A stretch of DNA of 64,000 bases, taken from assembly GCA_017654935.2 (NCBI GenBank), contig CM065699.1, positions 6,246,168 to 6,310,167 on the forward strand. Direction: 5' to 3'. This document shows, piece after piece, positions 55,214-64,000 of this stretch (within the stretch, counting starts at the first letter, position 1; the number at the start of each line of letters is the position of its first letter). The translations under genes and the position numbers were made by a program. The notes below the pieces were generated by a model. The model saw only the letters and a program-made list of their open reading frames with translations, did not search any database and was not told the origin of the DNA. Source of the DNA: Phymorhynchus buccinoides. Its lineage: Eukaryota > Mollusca > Gastropoda > Neogastropoda > Raphitomidae.

Positions 55214-56785
55214 GTTGTTGCTGGCTTACCCTGACTAAAACAGGGCTCCCCATTCTGTGCGTCTGTGCGTCAAATGTGCGTGACAGACGCATTAAAACTT
55301 CGTACTGCGGGTGAAACGACGCACTATAATTACTACTCGAGGGTTATGAGACGCACTATAAATCTGCCGAGTGCGTGACAGACCTGGTTACGCTACGATT
55401 TTGGCGTAGCATGCTACGAAATTAGGGTGTCTGCTACACAGCTACGACTCGAAATAGCAAACTCCGCATTTTTATTACCGGCAGCTTTGAATTTCGAGCG
55501 AGCGTTGTCAAGGACACAGATCCGTTCAGTTTTAGGCAAACTGAGGCCGCCGTGTTTTCCAAGTCTCAGTGCAAGTGTACTAGGCGACCTACTTCAAGAC
55601 TCCAGCATGCGCAGGCCGTGTAAAACGATCCGTTGTAAGCCGACATAGCTGGGGCGCGTTTCCTTTGACATTGAAGAGTTTGAGTTTGACATTGCTGCAC
55701 GCAAGCTGTACTGCTTTATAACGTCCCTTCAGTTTGCGCGGGCGGCCAACTTCGCAAAATCACCCGATGCGTTCCTTTGAGTCAGTTTCGAAACTGCTTT
55801 GCAGTACAAGTTGAGAGAAAGTTTGCTTCAGTTCTTGTGAGGAAAAAAATGGATTGCGGTGCACAGCAAAAGCAAAAAAGACACGAAAAGGATGACGAAT
55901 CAGAGGTGGAAGAAGTAGAATCGGAAAATTAAGCTAAAAAGACCAAGCCAAATAGAACAGCAACTCCGAGGACTGCGAACCAGGTCAGGTCAGGTCACGG
56001 TAATGAGGGCAACTAGGCCTCGCGGCCTCTGAAGTGCCCTTTCAATATAGTTTTTGTGGCATTGAGCACAGCTGTGACGGTTTTTGATGACACAATCAGT
56101 CATGTTGGTATCTCAATTCTGTCAATTTAGGGTCTTTGTCCAGAACCAGAAATATCTGTCGAGCTACCATCGGGAGTTTCTATGCATCATAGCATCGAAG
56201 AGGGGGGTGGGGAGCATCACGCTTTTTGCACGGTGTGCAAACATTATTTTACTGTCAGTAACGCTGGTTTGGCTGACTGCGCTAAACACTGTAAGGGGCG
56301 CACAAAGATCTGGTGAGCGTTTTGAAAGGAAGCAGTAACTTCCTGCAGAACTTCATTGAGAAGAAGAAAGAAGAGTCGAAGCAAGGTCTGCAAAATGACG
56401 TCACCAGGGCCGAAGCCATGATGTGCATGCTGATAGCGCGGTCCAACTTGCCACTTTCATCAGCTCACAAAGGTGAAGGTCAGGTCATGATAGTACTTGA
56501 TCATTCTAGACTGGTTGATTTTTCACCCTCTATAAGTTCACCCTGGGGGTGAAGAGACCCTCTATAGCTGCTTCCTGGGGGTGAAAATACCCTCTATGGT
56601 CAAGCAAAATGGGGAGCCCTGTAAAAGACTCCAGGGATCATCCCACCAGCGGAAGCACTTGAAGCTGACACTATGGTAGTACACGTGCATCAGCTACGGA
56701 TGAGAACATTACGTGTGTGACTTTTTCATTACCCCGCCACGTGGGCAGCCACTCCGTCTTCGGGGGATTCTTTCCTTTCTGAAGT
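55214..56785 (-). mobile_element. Short SINE-like repeat (minus) split by the CAGGG element
   Basis: Left piece TTGTTGCTGGCTTACCCTGA and right piece TAAAAGACTCCAGGGATCAT to CCACGTGGGCAGCCACTCC reconstruct the order of 10861-11034 reversed. The intact family has a single CTAAAAG at the junction. Confidence 0.88.
55241..56621 (-). mobile_element. CAGGG-ended hAT-like transposon remnant, 1381 bp
   Basis: Termini CAGGGCTCCCCA and TGGGGAGCCCTG are flanked by TAAAA at 55236-55240 and 56622-56626. Its ends match 50930-51846 in reverse. The inside, read on +, contains a zinc-finger-like piece (HAFCTVCKHYFTVSNAGLA, then DCAKHCKGR) at 56216-56315. It is followed by DVTRAEAMMCMLIARSNLPL near 56397-56457. 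These are a BED-type finger and the N-terminal wording of hAT-related transposases. Stops and shifts break the frame, and the catalytic domain is absent. Confidence 0.75.
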
Positions 56786-56789
56786 AACT

Positions 56790-57240
56790 GGTTTTTAGCA
56801 AGTCCAAACTTGAGAATGGCATACAAAACATTGTAAGGATAATTGTGATTGTTTTTGGCTTTTGTATAGTTTTATTTTATTAATTTCAGAGAAATGGCAA
56901 AGGAAGCATTCTTTTTGCTTTCACTATTTTGCAATTTCTAATTCAGCTTATTTTTAAGTTCAAAATTGAAATCATGTAGTTTCACATTTATTTATTTATT
57001 CATTAAGACAACTTTTATAGCGCCTAATCTTTAAGCTCTAAGCACATTGAAGTTAAAACAATTCATATTGCACTGTTTGCAGGCGAACAGCTCAACTATC
57101 CTGCCATGTTATTTCCCTTTATTGTTATTTATTGGATTATTGAAGGCATTATTATTATATTAACATAGGTCCAATCCACAGAGTTGACTTGCCACTCACT
57201 CCCAGGCTAGAAATGTGTGCGTGCGTGTGTGTGTATGCCC
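56790..57240. other. Stretch with a LINE/SINE tail phrase only
   Basis: Near 56987-57062 TTTATTTATTCATTAAGAC and TTTTATAGCGCCTAATC resemble LINE/SINE 3' ends. No gene is visible. Confidence 0.4.
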
Positions 57241-57249
57241 GCGTGTGTG

Positions 57250-57570
57250 TCAAGTCAAGTCAAGTCAAGTCAAAATCATCTTTATTGAGGGTTAAAGAAT
57301 AAGCTAACAAAGCTTTTTTTCATCCTGCCCTCATAAAAAAAAAATACACATCAATCAAAAATCAATGAACTTGACATATTTACAGGAACACAAAACAGAA
57401 AACATTATGATCAGTATAATGAAAGAAAAACAACAACAACAAAGAACCAAACAGAAGAGAGAGAAGGGAATAGGGAGGAAGAGAGAGGGAGAGAAAGCTG
57501 GGGGAGGAAACACTCACATACACACATGCGCGCGTGTGCGCATATACACACACACACACTCACACGCTCA

Positions 57571-57650
<80 letters not shown>

Positions 57651-57969
57651 TGAAAACAAAATACAATTTATCAACCACACACACACACACACACACTTTC
57701 TCATGACATGAAAACAAAATCAGTCAAGGCACTGGGTTTTATGACTTTATATACACACACGAAATAAAGAGTTATGAATGATTTCATTAAAAACATTTTT
57801 TTTTTTAAAGTTTAATATTGGTGTTGGTTTATACCGTCTTTGGATCTTACCTGCACACACAATTGGAAAACAAAACAAAAAACAGAAGGAAAGGGAAGAT
57901 AGAAGGAAGAAAAGAATATTTCCAGACATAAGAACAATCAATGCATATATACATCTCAATAATGCCAGA
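57250..57969 (-). mobile_element. 3'UTR and (TTGAC)n tail of the CR1/L2-type LINE
   Basis: Read on -, it follows the stop codon, contains a TG/CA microsatellite (57561-57648) and ends CAATAAAGATGATTTTGAC with about five TTGAC units. A simple-repeat tail is normal for CR1/L2 elements. Confidence 0.88.
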
Positions 57970-60771
57970 TTACAATTTATCAACCAGGTGCTTCTTTAAA
58001 GCTTTTTTAAAAGCTGGTTTAGATGGACATGATTTCAAGAATGATGGCAAGTTGTTCCATGTGTTTCCCCCAGAGTATGTCAAGCTGGATTTGAACAGAT
58101 CGTTATGGGGCTTAGGAAATGAAAGCTTATGAGTATGTCGATTTTCATTTAATGTAAAGGAACTTATTATTTTATTTGGGGCTGTTCCGTTTACGATGTT
58201 GTACATACATAGGCATTTGTTTAAGAAAAGTCTTTCTTTAAACGGAAGGATGTTTAGTTGTTTATAGTCAATTATTGTCAAACTAGTAGACTTAAGTAGG
58301 ACAAGCTTTAAAGCTCTTTTGTGTAAGCGAGTTATGTATTTTAGATTATTTTCACTAGCACTATCCCATAACGTGGATGCGTAATTTATAAGAGGTAAGA
58401 TGTGTGCATGAAAAAAGAGTTTTCTTGAATGAAGGTCTAAGAAATTCTTTATTTTTGATAACTGGTAAATTCTTTTAGAGATACGCTTACCGAGGTCATT
58501 AATGTGATCACTCCACGATACGTCCTTATCAATGATAACCCCTAACACTTTATGGGAGGAAACTTCTTCAATTATTTTATCTTTGACATACAATGGAGGA
58601 AACACAGAGTTCATCTTCTTTCGCTTTTGACGTGTGGTTATATACATACATTTTGTTTTTTGTGCATTAAGAGACATGTGGTTCAATTCTGTCCACTCAG
58701 TTAGCTTATTAACATTGGTCTGCAGATTGTCTACTAATTCAAAAGGACTGGCACTGTTAGATTGCAATGAAGTGTCATCAGCAAACATTTCACAACAGCA
58801 TTTAATGTACAAAGGCAAGTCGTTAATATAGATTGAAAATAGAAGTGGCCCCAAGACTGATCCCTGGGGAACACCAAACTTTATCGGGAGTAACTTTGAC
58901 CTTACAGAATTGATTTCAACCAGCTGTTGTCGATCAGTAAGAAACGACGCAATGAAACACAAAGCACTGCTAGATATGTTGTAATGAGTAAGTTTTTTAA
59001 TTAAAAGTGAATGGTTGATAACATCAAACGCTTTAGCAAAATCTATGAATAAAGCACCTGTAAATTCGTTGTTATTGATATTTGAAAGACATCTATCTAC
59101 TAGTTGTATAAGAGCAGTATGGCAGGAGTGATTTTGTCTAAAACCAGACTGATTTTCATTTATTAAATCGTAATGATTCAAATGAGAATTCAAATGTTTT
59201 TGGATGTGCTTTTCAAGTGGTTTAGACAATATACTTAATATTGATATAGGTCTGTAGTTAGCTGGATTTGATCGATCACCGCTTTTATGTAATGGTATAA
59301 CTTTTGCTTGCTTGAATTTTAGAGGAAACTGTTTTTTATCAATGCATAAGTTATATATGTAAGTGAGAGTGTCTGCTATAGCAAATGAAGCGGTTTTCAG
59401 TATTTTCCCATCCATTCCATCTAAATCGCGACTCCCTGACTGTTTTAAATGTAAGAGTTCGAACAGTACTTCATTGACTGAAATGGGCGGAATGGTGAAG
59501 GTTGAAGTAATGTTCTTTGATCGACAGAATTTTTGCAGAACTGATAAATCATTTTGGTTGGATTTGTCATTTAAAATTATGTTGTTAGCAACGTTAGTAA
59601 AATGAAGGTTAATGTCATCAGGTGATATTTCGTTTATTGGATTGTGATTGTTGGAGTTAGCATTAGTTAACATGTTAATGGCTTTCCAGACCAATTTTTG
59701 ATTTTGTGATGAACAAATTAAATTTTGAAAATATTTTGTTTTTGCTTTGCGTTTCATTGAGTTTACTTTGTTTGTTTGTTGCTGCAATTTTTCCTTATCC
59801 TTGGACAACAGTAAACTTTCTCTTTTATATCTTTCATCATCAATTTCTTTTGTTATCCAAGGTGGTTTAATAGAATGTTTTACTCTTTTCTTTATAAAAG
59901 GGGCATGTTTATCGTATACAGAAATAAACGTACGGGTCCAGTAATCAACTGCATCATCAGGGTCTCTTATTTGATAAACAAAATCTAGTCCGGAATTTAA
60001 TAGATCACTTATAAAAGTAGTTTCGTCGAAGTTAGTGAAACATCTGTAAAAAATTTCCTTGTGCCCTGGCTTTGGAATTTTGACACCTTTTTTATTCCAT
60101 GTTACACAAATAGAGCAGTGGTCGCTACAACCAGTTTGTACTGAACATGATTCAAGTATATTAGATTTTGTATTTACATAAATGTGGTCAATTAACGTAG
60201 CTGTTTTATCTGTAATACGTGTCGGACGATCGATTACTTGTTCCAGACCATATGTAGCATAAGAATGACTCCAATGAGTACCTGACAATGTTAAATCTAT
60301 GTTGAAGTCCCCAAATAAAATTACTTCTTTGGTATCAAGAATCACTGTATCCATCATAGAATTAAAATTATCATACCAATTAGCAGTTTCAGACGGGTTT
60401 CTATAAATGAATCCAATAATGAGAGGTTTATGGTGCTTAAAGTACACTTCAATCCATACAGATTCCACATTATGATTTTCTAGATGAGGAAGCCTTTTAT
60501 AGTTCAGTGAATTGACACAGTATAGAAGTAGCCCTGTTGATTTAGGAGAGTGAGGGTCAAGTCGAATGGTATTGTAGTTTGGCATTAGTACCTCAGAATC
60601 TGGAATAAAATCAGTTAATCTTGATTCGGCAATGCAAAAAATATGAAAATTATTACCATTATTATGTAAGATTGATGTAATTTCATCAGTTTTATTGCGA
60701 GCACTATTTATATTAAGATAACCTACTCGTAAACCGTTTTGAGAGGGCCAAACATCTAATGTAGAAGGCAT
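57970..60771 (-). CDS. LINE ORF2: endonuclease-reverse transcriptase, CR1/L2 type
   Basis: 933 codons without a break. Residues about 15-240 are an APE-type endonuclease: VGYLNINSARNK, FCIAESRLTD, LFGDFNIDL and a CSDHCSI box. Residues about 460-760 are the polymerase: FRQNHSCHTALIQLVD, LFIDFAKAFDVINH, GVPQGSVLGPLLFSIYINDL and FADDTSL at about 660 with the catalytic Asp pair. The C-terminus SGGNTWNNLPSFLKSCPS is the usual CR1/L2 tail. It acts by nicking target DNA and priming reverse transcription there (family knowledge). The ATG is about 230 bp from the assembly gap, which may hide ORF1 or the 5'UTR. The intact frame suggests recent activity. Confidence 0.93.
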   Translation of the reverse strand: MPSTLDVWPSQNGLRVGYLNINSARNKTDEITSILHNNGNNFHIFCIAESRLTDFIPDSEVLMPNYNTIRLDPHSPKSTGLLLYCVNSLNYKRLPHLENHNVESVWIEVYFKHHKPLIIGFIYRNPSETANWYDNFNSMMDTVILDTKEVILFGDFNIDLTLSGTHWSHSYATYGLEQVIDRPTRITDKTATLIDHIYVNTKSNILESCSVQTGCSDHCSICVTWNKKGVKIPKPGHKEIFYRCFTNFDETTFISDLLNSGLDFVYQIRDPDDAVDYWTRTFISVYDKHAPFIKKRVKHSIKPPWITKEIDDERYKRESLLLSKDKEKLQQQTNKVNSMKRKAKTKYFQNLICSSQNQKLVWKAINMLTNANSNNHNPINEISPDDINLHFTNVANNIILNDKSNQNDLSVLQKFCRSKNITSTFTIPPISVNEVLFELLHLKQSGSRDLDGMDGKILKTASFAIADTLTYIYNLCIDKKQFPLKFKQAKVIPLHKSGDRSNPANYRPISILSILSKPLEKHIQKHLNSHLNHYDLINENQSGFRQNHSCHTALIQLVDRCLSNINNNEFTGALFIDFAKAFDVINHSLLIKKLTHYNISSSALCFIASFLTDRQQLVEINSVRSKLLPIKFGVPQGSVLGPLLFSIYINDLPLYIKCCCEMFADDTSLQSNSASPFELVDNLQTNVNKLTEWTELNHMSLNAQKTKCMYITTRQKRKKMNSVFPPLYVKDKIIEEVSSHKVLGVIIDKDVSWSDHINDLGKRISKRIYQLSKIKNFLDLHSRKLFFHAHILPLINYASTLWDSASENNLKYITRLHKRALKLVLLKSTSLTIIDYKQLNILPFKERLFLNKCLCMYNIVNGTAPNKIISSFTLNENRHTHKLSFPKPHNDLFKSSLTYSGGNTWNNLPSFLKSCPSKPAFKKALKKHLVDKL

Positions 60772-61000
60772 ATTAATAAAATGGATACATTCAACAAAGC
60801 ATTAATCCAAAGAACAAAGATCAATCAAACTAATTTAAATATTTTATAACTAAACTACTGGCACTTAATTGTACCAATATGTAAGAAAGGGAAGTAGCAA
60901 TTAGAACAACGCGTATGAAAGGTCAGAATACCAAAGACAAAACAATAACAATGAATATTAACAACAAAAAAGAATATCAAACCAGTGTAAATATGTAGTA

Positions 61001-61500
61001 NNNNNNNNNNNNNNNNNNNNNNNNNNNNNNNNNNNNNNNNNNNNNNNNNNNNNNNNNNNNNNNNNNNNNNNNNNNNNNNNNNNNNNNNNNNNNNNNNNNN
61101 NNNNNNNNNNNNNNNNNNNNNNNNNNNNNNNNNNNNNNNNNNNNNNNNNNNNNNNNNNNNNNNNNNNNNNNNNNNNNNNNNNNNNNNNNNNNNNNNNNNN
61201 NNNNNNNNNNNNNNNNNNNNNNNNNNNNNNNNNNNNNNNNNNNNNNNNNNNNNNNNNNNNNNNNNNNNNNNNNNNNNNNNNNNNNNNNNNNNNNNNNNNN
61301 NNNNNNNNNNNNNNNNNNNNNNNNNNNNNNNNNNNNNNNNNNNNNNNNNNNNNNNNNNNNNNNNNNNNNNNNNNNNNNNNNNNNNNNNNNNNNNNNNNNN
61401 NNNNNNNNNNNNNNNNNNNNNNNNNNNNNNNNNNNNNNNNNNNNNNNNNNNNNNNNNNNNNNNNNNNNNNNNNNNNNNNNNNNNNNNNNNNNNNNNNNNN
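61001..61500. other. Assembly gap of 500 N
   Basis: Exactly 500 unknown bases, a conventional placeholder, so the true length is unknown. It sits upstream of the LINE, and a missing PRMT5 exon could also be here. Confidence 0.99.
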
Positions 61501-61621
61501 GCTGAATGAATCATGATGACAATTGTCCCTAGTCCTCTTTGTCTACTGCGTGGGTATTTCTCATGGGCAAGGCTTTTTAACTTTAAATAAACACCAAACC
61601 ATTTGTGCGTTTCCAAAGCTA

Positions 61622-62285
61622 AGTGAAAGCTAAGCTAGTCCCTGCGTTGTAGGAAGATAGGAAGACGTTGCACCTCTACTTCATTGCTAAGCTAGCCCCT
61701 GCGTTGTGAAAGATAGGAAGACGTCGCACCTCTACTTCATTGCTAAGCTAGCCCCTGCGTTGTGAAGATAGGAAGACGTTGCACCTCTACTTCATTGCTA
61801 AGCTAGCCCCTGTTGTGAAGATAGGAAGACGTCGCACCTCTACTTCATTGCTAAGCTAGCCCCTGCGTTGTGAAGATAGGAAGACGTCGCACCTCTACTT
61901 CATTGCTAAGCTAGCCCCTGCGTTGTGAAGATAGGAAGACGTCGCACCTCTACTTCATTGCTAAGCTAGCCCCTGCGTTGTGAAGATAGGAAGACGTCGC
62001 ACCTCTACTTCATTGCTAAGCTAGCCCCTGCGTTGTGAAGATAGGAAGACGTCGCACCTCTACTTCATTGCTAAGCTAGCCCCTGCGTTGTGAAGATAGG
62101 AAGACGTTGTACCTCTACTTCATTGCTAAGCTAGCCCATGCGTTGTGAAGATAGGAAGACGTTGTACCTCTACTTCATTGCTAAGCTAGCCCATGCGTTG
62201 TGAAGATAGGAAGACGTTGTACCTCTACTTCATTGCTAAGCTAGCCCCTGCGTTGTGAAGATAGGAAGACGTTGCAAAATTTTAA
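61622..62285. repeat. About 55-bp minisatellite, 12 copies
   Basis: Units contain GCTAAGCTAGCCCCTGCGTT, GTGAAGATAGGAAGACGTCG and CACCTCTACTTCATT. CGTCGCACC and CGTTGTACC variants occur in blocks. Worn units continue to about 62355. Noncoding. Confidence 0.95.
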
Positions 62286-62589
62286 AAATTGCTAAGCTAA
62301 GCCCCTGCTTTGTGAAGATTATTGGACCTCTTCTTCATTGCTAAGCTAGCTCCTAGGTTAGCAAGGCTCACAGCCTCATCAGTTTCTAGCTTGTTTTCTT
62401 TTAAAATGCCAATCAATGTTGGTGTGTGGATTGATCTGCATTGTTGTTTTAAGAGGCCTGCACTTCCAAGCCAGCCATTCCATTAGAACTGTTGCTTTTC
62501 TCTGGGGCCTTCATTATTAAATGCTGAAATGTAACTGAACAATGGCCATTTAATCACGAACAATTGTTTTCTTTTTGTTGCACAGGAAC

Positions 62590-63570
62590 AGCGATTGAAC
62601 CAAGACAGCTCTACCTCTGGTGTGATGCTCAGGATGGCTTTTGACATGCAATTCAGTCCAGCGTTGTGAACTTTCGTCTCTGTTAAGTGATGTACGGGAA
62701 GTTCAGGAACTAGTGTTTAGCAGAAAAGGTTTTTGTGAAACGATTATAAATGACAGCAACTTTGAGCTTTCTATTGAATGCCAGTTTGAAAAGATGTATG
62801 ATGAAGGTGACAACGATGAAGAAGAAGAGGAGGAAGAAGAAGAAGGTGAAGAAGAAGAAAGAAGAAGAAGAAGAAGAAGAAGAAACTTCATTACAAAGCT
62901 AGCCCCTCCAGAGGAACAGATTTGGAAGGCCTTGGTCCTGGTACCAAATGTCTTGTGGCGCTCTGCCAGTGAGGACTGCTAACGACATTCTTTAAGAACA
63001 AGTCTGAGAAACTGAAGCCAGCGTTACATGAAGCTTTTTCGGACGGAGCTGCGCGTCTCATCAAGTTTTTATATCGTGCTGGAGTAGTAAAAGATAAAGA
63101 TATCCTGGAAGGACTTAGGGAGTGGGTTTCTGGTGATATGACGTATTATTTTCAGCACATATATCGAGAACCTGAATTCCATAGCAACATTGCTCTTTCC
63201 TTGGGAATTCCACTCGACAATGTTACAGTGGAGGACGAGGAGGAAGATGATTACGATAGTGATGAGGAGGACCCCTTGGGAATTCCACTCGACAATGTCA
63301 CAGTGGAGGACGAGGAGGACGATGATTACGGGGGTGATTGCTAAGGAGAGGAGAACGAGGAGAAAGAAGCATCGAGGAAGGCAATTGCTAAACAAACGGC
63401 TCTAGAGATCAGGGATTTCGTGAAAAACGAAGTGTTACAGCCTCGGTCTCTACAGACGTTGTGTATCCTGGAAGTCTCCAAACACATGGAATGGGGCCAC
63501 ATCAAGCAGACCAGGGTCAGCCAGCTGCCTGTCCCCACTGTGCTCAAGGACAAGGCTCAACTTCAAGCAT
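62590..63570 (+). pseudogene. Broken SOCS-box protein gene (ASB-like)
   Basis: An exon-like region follows TTTGTTGCACAG at 62585. The frame 62641-62982 ends in a Glu/Arg-rich (GAA)n region. A frame from about 62973 has LKPALHEAFSDGAARLIKFL, possibly ankyrin-like, then Asp/Glu repeats, and stops at TAA 63342-63344. The same frame resumes after the stop with PRSLQTLCILEVSKHM, which fits the BC-box pattern SLxxxCxxxV, followed by QLPVP, a Cul-box LPxP. A SOCS box recruits Elongin B/C and a cullin (family knowledge). A frameshift near 62970 and the in-frame stop argue for a pseudogene, unless introns remove them. Confidence 0.6.
63201..63340 (+). repeat. 75-bp internal duplication in the SOCS-box region
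   Basis: LGIPLDNVTVEDEEEDDY is encoded twice in tandem and in frame. The copies differ at only a few bases, so the duplication is recent. Confidence 0.9.
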
Positions 63571-64000
63571 TGCGCAGACTGGTTGGCACCAGAACAGGCC
63601 TCACCACAGGGTATGGAGGCTTTGGGAGCACTGTAGTGCGACTGCCACACTGTGTTCAAGGACAGGCTCAACTTCAAGCATTGCTCAGATTGGTTGGAAC
63701 CAGAACAGGCCTCATCACAGGGTATGGAGGCTTTGGGAGCACTGTAGTGCGACTGCCACACTGTGTTCAAGGACAGGCTCAACTTCATGCATTGCGCAGA
63801 CTGGCTGGAACCAGAACAGACCTCACCACAGGGTATGGAGGCTTTGGGAGCACTTTTGTGCGACTGCCATTGTGTTCAAGCGCTCAACTTCAAGCTTTGC
63901 GTCTGGCTGGAACCAGAACAGACCTCATTTGGGAGCACTGTACGGCCCTACTGTGTTCAAGTTCAGGCTCAACTTCAGCATTGCGCAGACTGGTTTTTGT
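63540..64000 (+). repeat. About 110-bp tandem array from the end of the SOCS-box exon
   Basis: Starts of GTG(C/T)TCAAG at 63540, 63652, 63763, 63872 and 63953 give periods of 112, 111, 109 and 81. Each unit has CTCAACTTCAAGCATTGC, ACCAGAACAGGCCTCA and GGAGGCTTTGGGAGCACT. The first unit continues the SOCS-box frame. The array runs off the window. Confidence 0.93.

Noticed and set aside
60855..61616. 253-codon frame across the gap
   Set aside because: Most of it is unknown bases; nothing can be inferred from it.
61622..62285. CRISPR array
   Set aside because: The 55-bp units are head to tail with no variable spacers.

Overview
This is eukaryotic genomic DNA, most likely from a mollusc and probably a gastropod (inference). 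The reasons are two animal genes split by GT-AG introns, very long (CA)n and (TC)n tracts, tRNA-headed SINEs, CR1/Jockey-type LINEs, a DIRS-like element and many nested MITEs. It is not prokaryotic: there are no operons, and most long reading frames are repeat artefacts.

Two host genes converge tail to tail. On the + strand, three exons (5630-5824, 7188-7271, 10015-10104) encode the C-terminus of a VAT1/VAT1L-like MDR-family oxidoreductase. On the - strand, fourteen exons between 54721 and 23426 encode about 538 residues of the arginine methyltransferase PRMT5, from the TIM-barrel region to the stop. Both genes lack their N-terminal exons here. Between the genes (10.1-22 kb) lie SINEs, MITEs, LINE tails, a TG-rich higher-order array and a 40-bp tandem array.

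The PRMT5 introns are crowded with mobile DNA. They hold a DIRS-like element with a decayed tyrosine recombinase (30.0-36.3 kb) and a RNase H tail of a Jockey/I-type LINE whose last 18 codons have grown into a 3-kb minisatellite (39.9-43.3 kb). They also hold TTAA-flanked MITEs nested in each other, and an element with CAGGG termini and a 5-bp target duplication; a longer relative of it lies upstream of the first PRMT5 exon found. Further upstream (57.2-60.8 kb) is a CR1/L2-type LINE with an uninterrupted 933-codon endonuclease-reverse transcriptase frame, followed by a 500-base assembly gap, a 55-bp array and a broken SOCS-box gene.

The most unusual feature is that exon edges in both genes are tandemly duplicated. 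Eight of the fourteen PRMT5 exons and one VAT1L exon have partial copies beside them, usually the exon 3' end plus its splice donor. The last PRMT5 exon has spawned a 3'UTR array whose units still encode a PRMT5-like tail and an in-frame stop. One PRMT5 exon has lost its GT donor while its truncated copy keeps a good one.
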